From assembly GCF_019429485.1 (NCBI RefSeq), contig NZ_JAHXZN010000008.1, positions 90,747 to 154,746 of the forward strand: 64,000 nucleotides of DNA, written 5' to 3'. A program made the translations under genes and the position numbers. The first letter of the stretch is position 1. Each line of letters begins with the position of its first letter. The DNA comes from Sphingomonas citri (GTDB lineage: Bacteria > Pseudomonadota > Alphaproteobacteria > Sphingomonadales > Sphingomonadaceae). Below the pieces are notes generated by a model. That model was not told the origin of the DNA. It did not search any database and saw only the letters and a list, made by a program, of their open reading frames with translations. This document shows, piece by piece, positions 44,864-53,824 of the stretch.

Positions 44864-45582
44864 TGGCCACCTCCGGACATCTGCAGGGCGCGTCTTGCCG
44901 CGATGTTCCGGCCGGTCTCGTCCCGCTTTCCCGCGAGATGGACGGTGCGACCAGCAGCTGCCTCAAGCTCGACGATGCACGCGATCGCCGCGGCGATCAT
45001 GGGATCGCGCCCGCCTGGTCCGCATGCCATGAACAGGATGCTGCCGGGCGCTCCGTCCAACCAGCGCCGAAGCGAGATGCGAGGCCGCTTGCCCTCATAC
45101 GTGCAAAAGCTGCAGCTCAGGACGAGGTAGGCGAGCACAGAGAAGGACAGGCGATCCGCCTCGTCACCGGATGCAAGCTCGAGGCCTTCAAGCCACGATC
45201 TCACCTGATGGGATTGAAGCGATAAAGCCCGCTGCCGCACACCGGCGAGACTGCCGGCCGGCTCGCCGGCTTCGCTGTGCAGGAACTCCTCAACCAGCAG
45301 CGCGGTCACCTGATGGAAGAACAGCCCTCCGTTCGGCGACGCCGTGATGGCGTCTGCCGCTCGCGCGAAATCCTGATGCGATAGGTGGTCGGCGAAGAAG
45401 TCCCAATTTCCGAGCGCTGGGTCGAGCAGGAGGTCGATCTGCGGATCGGCAATCGTCGACGGCAGATCGTAGCCATTGTCGATGATGACAAGGCGCTCGC
45501 CATCGCGCCGCGCCAGCTCGACTAAATCTCGCAGCACTGCTTTCGGGAGGGTGTCTAAAGTGCCTTCAACGATAAGGGTCAT
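44848..45582 (-). CDS. Hypothetical protein encoded directly after the relaxase
   Basis: ATG 45582 is preferred because GAGG lies 6 bp upstream; GTG 45594, overlapping the relaxase stop, is an alternative. The 244-residue protein starts MTLIVEGTLDTLPKAVLRDL and has IDLLLDPALGNWDFFADHLS, then ILFMACGPGGRDPMIAAAIA and a basic tail. The layout, with an N-terminal strand-rich part and a Gly-rich C-terminal loop, recalls TrbL/TraG-associated P-loop-like proteins, but no Walker motif is present. I do not recognise the family. Translational coupling to the relaxase argues for a function in DNA transfer. Confidence 0.6.
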   Translation of the reverse strand: MTLIVEGTLDTLPKAVLRDLVELARRDGERLVIIDNGYDLPSTIADPQIDLLLDPALGNWDFFADHLSHQDFARAADAITASPNGGLFFHQVTALLVEEFLHSEAGEPAGSLAGVRQRALSLQSHQVRSWLEGLELASGDEADRLSFSVLAYLVLSCSFCTYEGKRPRISLRRWLDGAPGSILFMACGPGGRDPMIAAAIACIVELEAAAGRTVHLAGKRDETGRNIAARRALQMSGGGQWTGR

Positions 45583-45590
45583 GTCGGTCC

Positions 45591-48500
45591 TCACATGTCC
45601 AGGCCAAGGTGCTTCTGCGGCAATCCGGGTATCTGGTCGGCAATTGCGGGCATCGCAGGCAGGGCGCTCAGGTCGTCCATGTTGAGCGGCCGCAACCCGA
45701 GCTCGTCATCTTTGCGCAATTCGGCGGGCTTCTCGTGATCCTCGCCGATCTTACGATCGGTAGAGGATGTGTCGGCGTCGAATTGCTTCGGATAGGAGTA
45801 ATCCGTCTCCGACTTGCCCATGTCGGGCAGGTCGGTGAGATCGAGGCTGGTAACGTCGATGAGCGTCTTGCCGACCTCATCATGGTCGAGTGACGCGGCC
45901 GCGGCACTCAGGGCATCGTCTGCCGCCTGGTTCCGCGAAGAGGTGCCGTCGATGTCGAGGCGACCCAGGCTCTCCAAGGCCGCAGTCTTGTCACCGCGGT
46001 TGCGATCCAGCTGGCGCTCGAGCTTATCCTGATTGTCGACCACCATGGTCAGGTCGAGGCGGATGCGTGTGACGCCGACGTTGAAGAGGCGCTGATTGGA
46101 GAGGTTGCGCTCGTAACTGAGCATCACCGTGATGGCTTTGTTGGTCGTCACGCCCTGCGCCATGTGCATGTTGAGCGAGTAGGCGAGGTCCATCCGCTGC
46201 ATCATCGGATCGCCTTTCTCGAGCGTCAGCTTCTCCTTGTTCGCCAGCTCGACGGTGACCTTGCCGCCCTCGATGCCGGTGATCGTCGCGAGCGAGGCAT
46301 TGTCGATGCCGCGCTCCTTGTCGTTGTCGGTCCAGCGGATGCGGTCGCCTTCGTGGATCTTGATCGTCTCGAGCGTGGCGAGCGACATGCGGTCCCGACC
46401 GATCATGGGGTCGATCTTCTGCGGATCGAACCTGATCCGTTGGCCGTCTTTGAGAAGCTCGACCTTTCCGTTGGCAAAGACGCGCGTCACCTCGCCCGAG
46501 CCACGTTTGAGGTCGAGCTCGGCAACATAGCCCTTCACCTCGAGCCGCTGGCCCTTCTCATAGGACTGCGCATATCGGAGGTCCTCCTTCGGCAGGTTGA
46601 CGTTCTGAATGACGGTGACGAACAGCCCGTCGCCCTTCAGCGTACCCTCATCCAGCAAGCCCTTCTGCACCGCCTTGTTGATGGCCGCTCGGGTGGCGCG
46701 GCCGGAAGCGAAGATGGCGGTTTCCGCCCGCTCCGCGGGTGTCAGCTCCAGCCACAGCTCCGACGCCTTGGCGGCCGGATCCTCGTGCTCAACCACCTTA
46801 TCGCCGAGCACCTTCATCGCCCGGCCAGATCGGCCGACGTTGGCGAGGGCGGCCACGGTCTTCAGCTGGTCGGTCTGCTGACGCAGGTTCTCATCCATGC
46901 GCGCCATGCCGATCCTGGCCGCCTGCATCATTGCGAACGCCTTGCCGGCGTTGATGGGGAGGAGCTGCTGGCGGTCGCCGATGAGCGCGATCTTCTCGAT
47001 GCCGAGCGCTTCCGCGATCGTCAGCACCTTCAGCATCTGATCGTTCGACACCATCGACGTCTCGTCGACGACGATAACCGTGTCCTTCAGCTCGTCGCGC
47101 CGAGCCTGCGCTGCGGGCGTGTTCGGGTTGGTGGCGTGCTTCTCGTTGTGCCAGATGAAGTGAGCGATCGTCTCAGCGCTGACGCCGACCGCCTCCATCT
47201 GATCGACCGACATCTCGCGCGTGGGAATGGCGTCGGGCCGCGCCATGCCCTGCTTCATGTCGGTGACCATCTTGTTCTGAAAGGCGAGGCCGAGCACCGA
47301 CTTGCCCTCGGCCTCCACGACGCGCGCGACCGCCTGCAGCATGGTCGACTTGCCGGCACCGGCGATGCCCTGGACGGCGATGACACGATCCGTGGTGGAG
47401 ACGATCAGCGTGGCGGCTGCGAGCTGTCCCTCGTTAAGCGGGTGAGGGGAGGCGGCCTGCAGGCGGTCTGGAGCCTCTGAGGGCGCCACCAGCGCCTTTC
47501 CGCTGTCCTTGCCTGCCTCGACCCGCTCAAGGATCTTCTCCTCGGTCCTGAGCGCCTCCGGCGTCGTCACGGCTTCCACCATCCGTCCTTCGTGGCGGAT
47601 CTCTCCCGGAAGCAGCTTGCCCTTCTCGATCAGCTGCTCGATACGGGCCTCGACCTGTTCGATCGTGACTCCGGATATGTTGTAGTTGAGCGCCTTCTTG
47701 GCGATCTGGTTCTTCTCGATGGCAGCCTCGTTCTCGCTGAGGCTGCGGATTGCTGAGGCGACAGCAATCTGCGCGCCCGCCTGACCGGGGGTCTGCGACA
47801 GGCGAACGATGCCGCGATCAATCAAAGGATCCGGCGAGCGCAGCATCCCGGACACGGTGTCGCGCGCGACCTTCACGGCGTCGGCGATGGCGTGGTAGCT
47901 GCGCGCGATCGGCCCGGCGCCTTCACGCTGCTCCATTTTGGCAGCGAGCCGCGTCGCGTTGTCGAGCAGCTCCTTTCCGTCGAAACCCTTCTCTGCGGCC
48001 TCCTTCATCCACTCGAGCACCAGGCCATCGCGATCCTCGATGCTGAGCTTCGGATCTCGGGTGGTGACGGTGACGCCGTCGCGCCCTTTGGGTGAGACGA
48101 TGCCGAGCTCGGCCGCCTTATCGAGGATCTGTTCACGACGCTGGCTGAAGGTGTCGAGCACCTCCTTCGGCACGCCGACGATCTCGAACGTACCGTTCTT
48201 GCCGCTGGCGACCAGCTGGTAGCCGAGCTTCTCCAGCTCGTTGCGCAGGTAGGCGTGATAGATCGCACCGATGAGGGTGTTGTTGGCCCAGATCTTGTCG
48301 GCGTGCAGCGCGTGCCACTCGCCGTCCGGTCCCATCGTCATGTTGGCGGTGATCGCGTGGATGTGGGCCTGCGGGTCGAGCGCGCGGCTCGTGTCATGCT
48401 GGAAGAGCGCATAGACCAGGTTGCCGGTCTTCACCGTCTCGGTCTTGCCGTCCTTGGTGATGCGGGTCTCGGCGAGGTTCTTCTCGACCCAGCGCATCGT

Positions 48501-48851
48501 CTGCTGAACCGCCTTGGTGTGCGCGCCGTCGGGACCAAGGATGCGCTTGTCGCCAGCGATATAGGCCATGATCGACACCGACTTCGGCGCCGAGAAGGTG
48601 AGGTCGTAGCCTGTGCGGCGACCGGCGCGCTGGTCGACCTTCTCGCCCGACGGCAGCTCGCCGTGCAGGACCTTGCTGAACGCCTCCTGCGTGACGGTAC
48701 CGGTGAGGCCGGCTGCGGCCGCGCCTTCACCGCCCCACAGGCTGACCTCGCCGGCTTTCTCGTCGGTGTAATAGGCACCGGCGACATAGTCGTCCTTGGT
48801 GAAGTATTTCGCCGCGCCGGAGGCCGACTTCACGCTTGCGATCGAGTGCAT
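45591..48851 (-). CDS. traI: MobF conjugative relaxase-helicase (TrwC/TraI)
   Basis: Start ATG 48851 lies 1 bp after the traD stop; the frame further up shadows traD. The 1,086-residue protein has an N-terminal relaxase domain: candidate nucleophile tyrosines at 16, 22, 27 and 28 (KYFTKDDYVAGAYY), and the three-His metal site at 152, 163 and 165 in QHDTSRALDPQAHIHA. A RecD2-like helicase follows, with Walker A GIAGAGKST near 495, Walker B VIVVDETSMV, GDRQQLLPINAGKAF and the late motif LNMHMAQGVT. It should nick oriT, stay on the 5' end and unwind the transferred strand. Length fits TrwC (966) more than F TraI (1,756). Confidence 0.96.
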   Translation of the reverse strand: MHSIASVKSASGAAKYFTKDDYVAGAYYTDEKAGEVSLWGGEGAAAAGLTGTVTQEAFSKVLHGELPSGEKVDQRAGRRTGYDLTFSAPKSVSIMAYIAGDKRILGPDGAHTKAVQQTMRWVEKNLAETRITKDGKTETVKTGNLVYALFQHDTSRALDPQAHIHAITANMTMGPDGEWHALHADKIWANNTLIGAIYHAYLRNELEKLGYQLVASGKNGTFEIVGVPKEVLDTFSQRREQILDKAAELGIVSPKGRDGVTVTTRDPKLSIEDRDGLVLEWMKEAAEKGFDGKELLDNATRLAAKMEQREGAGPIARSYHAIADAVKVARDTVSGMLRSPDPLIDRGIVRLSQTPGQAGAQIAVASAIRSLSENEAAIEKNQIAKKALNYNISGVTIEQVEARIEQLIEKGKLLPGEIRHEGRMVEAVTTPEALRTEEKILERVEAGKDSGKALVAPSEAPDRLQAASPHPLNEGQLAAATLIVSTTDRVIAVQGIAGAGKSTMLQAVARVVEAEGKSVLGLAFQNKMVTDMKQGMARPDAIPTREMSVDQMEAVGVSAETIAHFIWHNEKHATNPNTPAAQARRDELKDTVIVVDETSMVSNDQMLKVLTIAEALGIEKIALIGDRQQLLPINAGKAFAMMQAARIGMARMDENLRQQTDQLKTVAALANVGRSGRAMKVLGDKVVEHEDPAAKASELWLELTPAERAETAIFASGRATRAAINKAVQKGLLDEGTLKGDGLFVTVIQNVNLPKEDLRYAQSYEKGQRLEVKGYVAELDLKRGSGEVTRVFANGKVELLKDGQRIRFDPQKIDPMIGRDRMSLATLETIKIHEGDRIRWTDNDKERGIDNASLATITGIEGGKVTVELANKEKLTLEKGDPMMQRMDLAYSLNMHMAQGVTTNKAITVMLSYERNLSNQRLFNVGVTRIRLDLTMVVDNQDKLERQLDRNRGDKTAALESLGRLDIDGTSSRNQAADDALSAAAASLDHDEVGKTLIDVTSLDLTDLPDMGKSETDYSYPKQFDADTSSTDRKIGEDHEKPAELRKDDELGLRPLNMDDLSALPAMPAIADQIPGLPQKHLGLDM

Positions 48852-48852
48852 G

Positions 48853-51195
48853 TCAGTCGCCCATGCCCAGGCCGTCGTCGATCTCATCGGGGAAGGCGTC
48901 GCGTGCCTCCCGGATCGACAGATCCTCGGAGCGCTCGTCCATCGACAGGCGGTCGCCGCGGTCACGATGTTCGGGCTGCGGCGTGACGCTCTGGCCGTTC
49001 ATCGACTGCGCCCGCTCGTCGCGATCATCTTCGCTGGAACGCTCGCTCGAAGATGCGGCACGGGTGTCACTGCTACCCCGCGCTGTGGCATCGAGCGACA
49101 GGCCGTCGTTGGACCGGTCCAGCTCGCCCTCGGTCGGCTGTGAGAGGATGCTGGCGGCGAGGTTGTTCGCCTCGTTCGCGGGCGTCACCTCGTCCTCCGT
49201 CAGCGCCAGCGACTCCCCACGCCCGCCGTCGTCGTCACCACCTTTCGGCTTGCCTCCACATCCGCGCACACTCGACCCGGCGTCGTCCGGCTTGTCCGGT
49301 TTGCGGGGCACGAAGCCCTCGGCGACCTTGGGATAATGCTCCCACTCGAGCTGAATGCGCGCGGCGGGAAAACCGTCGGGAAATTTGATGAAGCCGTGCA
49401 TCGACGGCAGGTTCGTGATGTCGTCGGGAATGACGAGCGGCTCGATCTGCTTGCGGGGCGTCAGGGTCGAGGCGTCTCGGGTGCTGTTGTAGCCGTAGCT
49501 ATACCCCTCATCCATCTGCCGGATCTCGCGGTTCCCGATGTATCGTGCGCACTGCTCGGCAGTGTCGAGGTCGGCTGCGGCGAGGATCAGCTTGGTGCGC
49601 GCGAGTGACGACAGGTTGCGCGCGTTTTCCTCGCCGTAGACCTGAACGAGCTTGTCGAACGAGTGCAGACCGAGGATCATCGCCCCGCCGTAGTTTCGCG
49701 CGGTCTGCAGGCCGCTTTCGATCGCCGGCAGGCGGTGCAGCGCGCCCAGCTCGTCAAACATGAACCAGGTCCTGAGCGACCGGGTTTTCGCCATCGTCAT
49801 GAGCGAGTGGATCGCGAGGTTGGACCACAGCGTCAGCAGCGCCCGGTTCATCTCGAGGTCGGTGTAGTTGGAGGTGATGAAGAGGATCGAGCCGGGCTTT
49901 TTCTCGCCGGTCATCCATCCCCTGATCGAGTAGCTCGGACCGGTGTCGGGGAGGAAGCGCAGCACCTGCGCGTTGGTGTTGAAAACGGCTCGGATGGACT
50001 CTGCCATCTTGGCCGCTTCCGGCGCCGTGATGGGGTCCGCGATGGTCTTGGCGAGGTGCTTGTGGACCTGCTTCAGGTCGGCCGTCATGAGGTTGTCGGC
50101 CAGCGCCTGGTTAGACATCATGTTCTTGTCGATGAGCTTCATGCACATCTCGATGAACAGGGTGCGCGCGGCGAGCGCCCAGAAGGGCTCAGCCGCCCCG
50201 CCATCCGACGGGATCAGGGCGGCGGCCGCGGCGGTAAACTCGCTGTACGTGCTGCAGTCGTTGAAGATCGACCAGGCCGGGCAGCGCGTGTCGAGCGGGT
50301 TCAGGATCGTGTCGCGCTCGGGGTCGTAGAAGGCCTCCACATAGGCCCCCGTCAGGTCGAAGACGACGGCGCTGTCCTGGCGCTCGCGCATCTGCTGGAT
50401 GTGCTTGCGCAGCGCCGTGGTTTTGCCCGAGCCGGTGGTGCCGAGCAGCATCGTATGGGACTGCTCGAGGCGATGCGGGTAGGGGATGCCGGCGATGTAA
50501 TAGGGGTGGTGGATGCCGCCGGCTTTCCGCGCCCCGAACGGCAGCTTCAGCACCTCCTTCGCGGTCTTACCCGGGAAGAGGGTCTGAGCCTCTTTCACGA
50601 ACTCGATTTTATTGTGCTGGACGATCTCGGCGTAGAGTAGGTTGCGCTCGACCAGCATGGCACCGCGCTCGTGGCGCTCCTGGATCATCGCCTTGCCGCG
50701 GCGCTTGGAGAAGTCGACGAACCAGATGGCCAGCGGCACCGTCACGCAGGTGGCAATCATCATCGATCCGAGCACCCCTCGGACCGCCTTGTCCCACGCG
50801 CGGGCGACCTCCGGAACGTAGGGCACGTAGCCCATGATCGTGCGGTGCAGGCTGTTGTCCGGCATGCGCAAGTCGACCTGTTTCAGATTGTCGAGCGCGA
50901 CCCAGTTCCAGAGGCCCGAGAGGATCCGCATGCAGATGAGCTGCACGTTGTTCTCGTCGAGGGTGATGGACAGGATGATGACGTAGGCGAGGGCGAACAC
51001 GCCGAGCCACATCAGGACCGGCAGCTTGGCCCCCTGCAGCCACATCAGCACCTGGGTGTTCAGGAGCTGCGACCCGCGGGTGAAATTGCCCGAGTTGCGG
51101 GGCGTGTCGCCGCGCGAGGAATGGTGCTCCTGCGGGATCGCCAGGCGGTTGTTGCGGATGTCGCGCCGCACGCTCTTGGGGTCATCGCGCGCCAT
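48853..51195 (-). CDS. traD: Type IV coupling protein (TraD/TrwB family)
   Basis: The 780-residue ATPase has two N-terminal membrane helices (about 58-80 and 140-160). A soluble motor domain follows, with Walker A in HTMLLGTTGSGKTTALRKHI near residue 255 and Walker B-like RTWFMFDELGALHRLP, the coupling-protein signature. DLTGAYVEAFYDPERDTILN and LGLHSFDKLVQVYGEENA also match TraD/TrwB. The C-terminal ~120 residues are acidic and disordered. It links the relaxosome to a type IV secretion channel. The channel itself is not encoded in this window, so the element is either mobilised in trans or its mating genes lie elsewhere. Confidence 0.95.
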   Translation of the reverse strand: MARDDPKSVRRDIRNNRLAIPQEHHSSRGDTPRNSGNFTRGSQLLNTQVLMWLQGAKLPVLMWLGVFALAYVIILSITLDENNVQLICMRILSGLWNWVALDNLKQVDLRMPDNSLHRTIMGYVPYVPEVARAWDKAVRGVLGSMMIATCVTVPLAIWFVDFSKRRGKAMIQERHERGAMLVERNLLYAEIVQHNKIEFVKEAQTLFPGKTAKEVLKLPFGARKAGGIHHPYYIAGIPYPHRLEQSHTMLLGTTGSGKTTALRKHIQQMRERQDSAVVFDLTGAYVEAFYDPERDTILNPLDTRCPAWSIFNDCSTYSEFTAAAAALIPSDGGAAEPFWALAARTLFIEMCMKLIDKNMMSNQALADNLMTADLKQVHKHLAKTIADPITAPEAAKMAESIRAVFNTNAQVLRFLPDTGPSYSIRGWMTGEKKPGSILFITSNYTDLEMNRALLTLWSNLAIHSLMTMAKTRSLRTWFMFDELGALHRLPAIESGLQTARNYGGAMILGLHSFDKLVQVYGEENARNLSSLARTKLILAAADLDTAEQCARYIGNREIRQMDEGYSYGYNSTRDASTLTPRKQIEPLVIPDDITNLPSMHGFIKFPDGFPAARIQLEWEHYPKVAEGFVPRKPDKPDDAGSSVRGCGGKPKGGDDDGGRGESLALTEDEVTPANEANNLAASILSQPTEGELDRSNDGLSLDATARGSSDTRAASSSERSSEDDRDERAQSMNGQSVTPQPEHRDRGDRLSMDERSEDLSIREARDAFPDEIDDGLGMGD

Positions 51196-51475
51196 GGTAT
51201 CGCTCCATGCGGCGGTCCGTCTCGAGCACCAGCGTATCGCGCAACTCCGGGTGTTCTTCCCGGATGATCGCGTCGAGCGCGACCTGCGTATATTCCGCTA
51301 CCCGGAGGTGTCGCAGATCGCTCGCAGACAGGAGTTGCTGACCTGAGATGTACTGCGCAATTGCGAGGCGCAACATGTCTGAGACTGAGCGCCCTTGCTG
51401 CTCAGCAAGCTCCTCCAGCCGTGCAAACTGCTGCGGATCGAACCGAAGGGTTCGTTGTATGAAAGGGCGCTTCAA
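51182..51475 (-). CDS. Ribbon-helix-helix relaxosome accessory protein (TrwA/TraY-like)
   Basis: The 97-residue protein has an N-terminal RHH motif (FIQRTLRFDPQQFARLEELA then GRSVSDMLRLAIAQYI) and a helical C-terminal half. Its 3' end overlaps the traD start by 14 bp. The order RHH protein, coupling protein, relaxase is that of trwA-trwB-trwC in plasmid R388, where TrwA binds oriT and represses the operon. The candidate oriT lies just upstream of this gene, supporting the same double role. Confidence 0.82.
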   Translation of the reverse strand: MKRPFIQRTLRFDPQQFARLEELAEQQGRSVSDMLRLAIAQYISGQQLLSASDLRHLRVAEYTQVALDAIIREEHPELRDTLVLETDRRMERYHGAR

Positions 51476-51576
51476 TCCAACCTCCTAGCAGGGAGGCTGG
51501 TGAGCTCTTAGGCCCGGTCGTCATACGAGATCTTGGGGTGTCCTGGCAAGTCCTACGTGGGTCAAACAGGAAAAAC

Positions 51577-51745
51577 CGATCCCGTTCGATCCCGCAGAAA
51601 TGGCGCTTTTCCGCCATTTCCACAGTGGGATCGTTTGGGATCGGAAACGTAGTCGAATGGGATCGCCCTCCGACAGCCCTAAAAACCGCAGAAAACTGGG
51701 AAAAACGGCAAGCGAAGCTTGCGTAGGGTGTGCACTACTGTAGTC
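51577..51745 (+). other. Candidate origin of transfer (oriT) with F-like nic region
   Basis: Left part: imperfect inverted repeats 51577-51594 and 51626-51643 (15 of 18 paired) enclose a perfect 9-bp hairpin (51597-51605/51612-51620). A third GGGATCG follows at 51660. Right part: hairpin GCAAGC-GAA-GCTTGC (51708-51722) runs directly into GCGTAGGGTGT at 51721-51731, then GCACTACTG. Plasmid F has a hairpin followed by GCGTGGGGTGT and nic; 10 of 11 bases agree, so nic is predicted after 51731 on the plus strand. A small dyad (ACTAC-T-GTAGT, 51734-51744) follows. It sits between the TrwA-like gene and a divergent small gene. Confidence 0.78.
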
Positions 51746-52014
51746 CCGAATCCTCCGTGTTGCTTTGACCCCCTAGGTCCTTCGATGAGGTCCCGGGCGT
51801 GGCCCGGTCCTCCGCCGGGATCTGCCCCGCCGTGAGGCGGAATGGCTGGTTATGAGGGGCGCTGCGCGCCGGGTCGCTGAGGCGATGGCGAGGCTGTTTC
51901 ATGGGTCGTCTCCGAGGTTGATCGCAAGTGCTGCGAGGTGGCTTCCAGATCGTGAGCGTGACCGGTATAACGGTGTTGTTCAGAAGCCGATGAGCCTGAC
52001 CGAAAGGCAAGACT

Positions 52015-52239
52015 ATGGCGAAGTCACTGGACGCTGAAATGGCCGCGATCGAAGCCGACGAGCGGAAGATCGCCGAGCGCCGTCAGGCGCATGCGGCGAA
52101 GGTCCGCGAGGCGGCTGTCGGAACGGTCGAGAGGGCAGGGCTACTGAAGCTTCCGCTCGATCGACTTGAGGGGCTGATGAAGGCGGTGAAGACGCTGGGC
52201 GTCGACGAGGTGGAGAAGCGGCTCACGGCGACAGCCTGA
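52015..52239 (+). CDS. Small conjugal-transfer-like protein (Ti TraD/MobC-like)
   Basis: A 74-residue, highly charged helical protein (MAKSLDAEMAAIEADERKIA, ERRQAHAAKVREAAVG) ending with GLLKLPLDRLEGLMKAVKTL then GVDEVEKRL. The helix-turn pattern and length resemble the small TraD/MobC-like accessory proteins encoded next to oriT in rhizobial Ti-type and sphingomonad plasmids. It is divergent from the RHH-traD-relaxase operon with the oriT between, and it ends just before a strong terminator. It may bind oriT or the relaxase; this rests on context and size. Confidence 0.65.
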   Translation: MAKSLDAEMAAIEADERKIAERRQAHAAKVREAAVGTVERAGLLKLPLDRLEGLMKAVKTLGVDEVEKRLTATA

Positions 52240-52266
52240 GCCGGTTCGAGACCGATGGTCACGGCG

Positions 52267-52309
52267 ATGGCCGCACGGGGCTGCTACCCTGTGCGGCCAT
52301 TCTTTTTTC
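52267..52309 (+). terminator. Rho-independent terminator
   Basis: Stem ATGGCCGCAC (52267-52276) pairs perfectly with GTGCGGCCAT (52291-52300), extended inwards by GGG/CCC, and is followed by TCTTTTTTC. It ends the transcript of the small transfer gene at 52015. Confidence 0.92.
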
Positions 52310-52417
52310 GCTCGGAAACGAGGCGCAGCCGGCTTGAGATTTGCAGGCAAAAAAATGGGACGCGCCAGCCGTCAGGCTGGGCGTCCCGGTGGCCGCTGTC
52401 AGTGTCGAGCGGGGCCG

Positions 52418-52999
52418 TCAGGCCCATGCGAGATGATACTCGCCGTCGACGGGTTTCAGCGCCGCCATGGTGGTCAGCGCTTCGACGTAGCGGGTCATGT
52501 GCGGGTCGTCGTCGAGGCGTCGCCGGATGCGCGGATCCATGAGCCGCTGGCGGACCTCCGACATGGGCACGGCACCGCAGCTTTCCTCGTCCAGACCGAG
52601 GCTGGCGAGGATCGCATAGGCGTTGCCATTGGCGACCTCCAGCTCGGGCGCAGCGTCGGGGTTCAGGCCAAGACCGAGCCTGATGTCGCCGCCCGGTTCG
52701 GACTGCCAGATGCGCGCGCGGCGGCCAAGGAATTGCGCCTCGTCGACGACGGTGATGACGGCCGGGTCCCAGTCGAAGCAGCGTGCGATCGACGCGAGCG
52801 CGAGCGGGCAGACGCGAACTTCGATCTCGAATGATCCGGACGCCGGATCGCCGTGGATCGGGACCACCATGGCGACGCCGCTGCGCACGACGTGGCGGCC
52901 GAGCAGATCGCGCAATGCGCCGAGCTGGTCGGGCATGATGACGGCAGGGGAGGGCGACAGGATGTTGTGGCCGTCGTCGACGCGGAACGTGATGGTCAT
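52418..52999 (-). CDS. Hypothetical protein of the plasmid backbone
   Basis: The 193-residue protein starts MTITFRVDDGHNILSPSPAV and continues with regular strands and helices. VAMVVPIHGDPASGSFEIEV suggests a beta-rich N-terminal part; ITVVDEAQFLGRRARIW and RLMDPRIRRRLDDDPHMTRY follow. VVDEAQ looks like a Walker B/DEAQ string but there is no Walker A motif, so it is probably coincidental. No membrane helix or signal peptide. It is the only gene between two hairpin-bearing intergenic regions. Family unknown. Confidence 0.6.
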   Translation of the reverse strand: MTITFRVDDGHNILSPSPAVIMPDQLGALRDLLGRHVVRSGVAMVVPIHGDPASGSFEIEVRVCPLALASIARCFDWDPAVITVVDEAQFLGRRARIWQSEPGGDIRLGLGLNPDAAPELEVANGNAYAILASLGLDEESCGAVPMSEVRQRLMDPRIRRRLDDDPHMTRYVEALTTMAALKPVDGEYHLAWA

Positions 53000-53322
53000 C
53001 TCGACCTCCTTCGTTGAAACCGCGTCTCTCTTTCTCCCTCCTCTCCGGCGAGGATGTGCCGCCCGCTAGGCGGGGCGCGACGGCTATCTGCGGATTCGCG
53101 GGGGCTCCTTCGCTTAAGGCCGCGCCAGCAGCGCCAGGGCGGGCTCGATGCCCGCCCTGGCGCTTCCCGGCCGAGGCGTAGCGAGGGCGGCCCGGAGGGG
53201 CCGAACGATGCGAGCGAGCCGGGCCGGGGCAGGTGCCAAGTGGGCAGCAAAAAGGGCCGCCCGGTCGCCCGAGCAGCCCTTGTTTTCGAAGGCAGGTAGC
53301 GGAGCCTCGCGGCCCCGCTAAG
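53000..53322. other. Intergenic region with perfect 15-bp hairpin (53130-53164)
   Basis: The hairpin AGCGCCAGGGCGGGC (53130-53144) pairs perfectly with 53150-53164 around TCGAT. It is followed by GGCGTAGCGAGGGCGGCC and a GAGCGAGCC string that recur, mutated, after the related hairpin at 53825. No coding frame is supported here. Confidence 0.6.
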
Positions 53323-53622
53323 TTACTTCACCAGCTGCACGTAGCTGGCGATGCCGACCAGTGCGGTGCCCTGCAGGATCAGGAACCATTTGAGGCCGTC
53401 GATCGAGGTCTGCATGCCCTTGAGGCCTGCTTCCAGCTTGGCCTCCATTGATCCGAACCGCGCATCCATAGTGGTGCGCATTGCTGCGATCTCGGCTTGC
53501 AGTGGCTTGATGGCGTACCCGACGTTCATGTCGATGTGTTCCTCGACAGCGGCGACTGCACGAGCAGCCACATCCTCGGCGACATTAGCCGAAATCAGGG
53601 CCTGAAACAACGTGACCTGCAT
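53323..53622 (-). CDS. Coiled-coil protein with C-terminal membrane anchor (DUF1640-like)
   Basis: The 99-residue protein has an amphipathic N-terminus (LFQALISANVAEDVAARAVA), a heptad coiled coil (IKPLQAEIAAMRTTMDARFG, MEAKLEAGLKGMQTSIDGLK) and a C-terminal hydrophobic helix (WFLILQGTALVGIASYVQLV). This is the layout of DUF1640/CCDC90-like small proteins often found in phages and plasmids. It stands alone between two hairpin-rich gaps. Role unknown; possibly a membrane-tethered oligomer. Confidence 0.72.
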   Translation of the reverse strand: MQVTLFQALISANVAEDVAARAVAAVEEHIDMNVGYAIKPLQAEIAAMRTTMDARFGSMEAKLEAGLKGMQTSIDGLKWFLILQGTALVGIASYVQLVK

Positions 53623-53824
53623 GTCTGTTCCTCCTTCGTCTCTGTGACGATGCTCACGCGTCGGTCGGGGCGGCGGGGGTCAAGGACCGCGTAAGCGGCC
53701 GCTTTAGCGGCGGTGGGGGTCACGATTTTGCGTAGCAAAATGGTGGGGCCCCGCCGTCCTTGAGGCTCGCCGCCCCGACCGACAGACTGGGACGACTTGA
53801 GAGAGAGTTTTCCCCCGCGGCAGC

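Noticed and set aside
52741..52760. VVDEAQ string in the 52418 protein as evidence of an ATPase
   Set aside because: There is no Walker A motif anywhere in the protein, so the Walker B-like string is probably coincidental.
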